Source of the DNA: Methanomassiliicoccales archaeon
GTDB taxonomy: Archaea; Thermoplasmatota; Thermoplasmata; Methanomassiliicoccales; UBA472
Assembly: GCA_025457905.1 (NCBI GenBank)
Contig: JALOTM010000078.1
Location: 1 to 5,626 of the forward strand
DNA length: 5,626 nucleotides
Reading direction: 5' to 3'
The notes under the pieces were generated by a model, which saw only the letters and a program-made list of their open reading frames with translations, was not told where the DNA came from and searched no databases. Each line of letters starts with the position of its first letter. Within the stretch, counting starts at the first letter, position 1. The position numbers were made by a program, and so were the translations under genes. This document shows, piece after piece, positions 5,438-5,626 of the stretch.

Positions 5438-5626
5438 TTAGGTCGCAGAGGGCGCCTCGCGACCCCCTCTAACCACCATGAATATCGCCACGAAGACCAA
5501 GGCTGCCCCGAGGACCATGGGGAGCTCGAGCGGCTCGCCCAGCAGGAGCACCGAGAGGAACACGGCGAAGGCAGACTCGGAAAGTATGATGACGCTCGAG
5601 TTCACCATGCCGATATGCCTGAGGCC
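5438..5626 (-). CDS. EamA/DMT-type transporter, C-terminal 62 residues (N-terminus beyond window)
   Basis: The frame enters from the right edge and ends at TAA (5440-5438). The visible 62 residues contain two hydrophobic helices, about residues 12-29 and 37-53. They are separated by the LLLGEPLE turn (28-35), the hallmark of the last helix pair of EamA-domain drug/metabolite transporters, where the conserved GE-x turn separates helices 9 and 10. A short polar tail (RGGREAPSAT) follows. The substrate cannot be deduced: the family exports or takes up amino acids, nucleotides, sugars and other small molecules across the cytoplasmic membrane. It runs convergent to the microprotein gene. Confidence 0.88.
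   Translation of the reverse strand, partial: GLRHIGMVNSSVIILSESAFAVFLSVLLLGEPLELPMVLGAALVFVAIFMVVRGGREAPSAT

Overview
This window looks like a chromosomal segment of a moderately GC-rich archaeon. The evidence is the promoter style: TATA-like boxes such as TATTTAAAG and TTCAAATA sit about 25 bases before plausible transcript starts, and strong Shine-Dalgarno sites (GAGGTG, GGAGGT, GGAGGTG) precede most genes. The methyl-accepting protein also has the soluble PAS/HAMP layout common in methanogenic Euryarchaeota. A Thermoplasmata or Methanomassiliicoccales-like source is my best guess, but no marker gene here proves it.

Layout. Bases 1-2454 (minus) hold most of a cytoplasmic chemoreceptor-like protein with three PAS domains, a run of HAMP-like units and a truncated methyl-accepting signalling domain. 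Bases 2455-2720 are a divergent intergenic region with two palindromes and several TTATC/GATAA half-sites. Bases 2721-3608 (plus) encode a UDP-glucose-4-epimerase-like sugar-nucleotide enzyme, followed by a strong hairpin and a T-rich stretch. Bases 3762-4130 (minus) encode a small winged-helix regulator. It is divergent from a short 41-codon reading frame (4236-4361) whose stop overlaps, as ATGA, the start of a double-CDGSH iron-sulfur protein (4358-5038, plus). A 21-residue Cys/Lys-rich microprotein (5182-5247, plus) follows with its own promoter and an excellent ribosome binding site. The window ends in the C-terminal part of an EamA/DMT-type transporter (5438-5626, minus).

How they fit together. 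The genes do not form one pathway. The most suggestive unit is 3762-5247: a DNA-binding protein, an iron-sulfur protein and two small reading frames share a compact control region. That region has a TATA element symmetric enough to fire both ways and a perfect 10-bp inverted repeat, one arm of which contains the regulator's Shine-Dalgarno site. The chemoreceptor carries cysteine-rich motifs in two PAS domains, so redox or metal sensing is a possible, unproven theme at both ends of the window.

No rRNA, tRNA, insertion sequence, CRISPR array or integration site was recognised.
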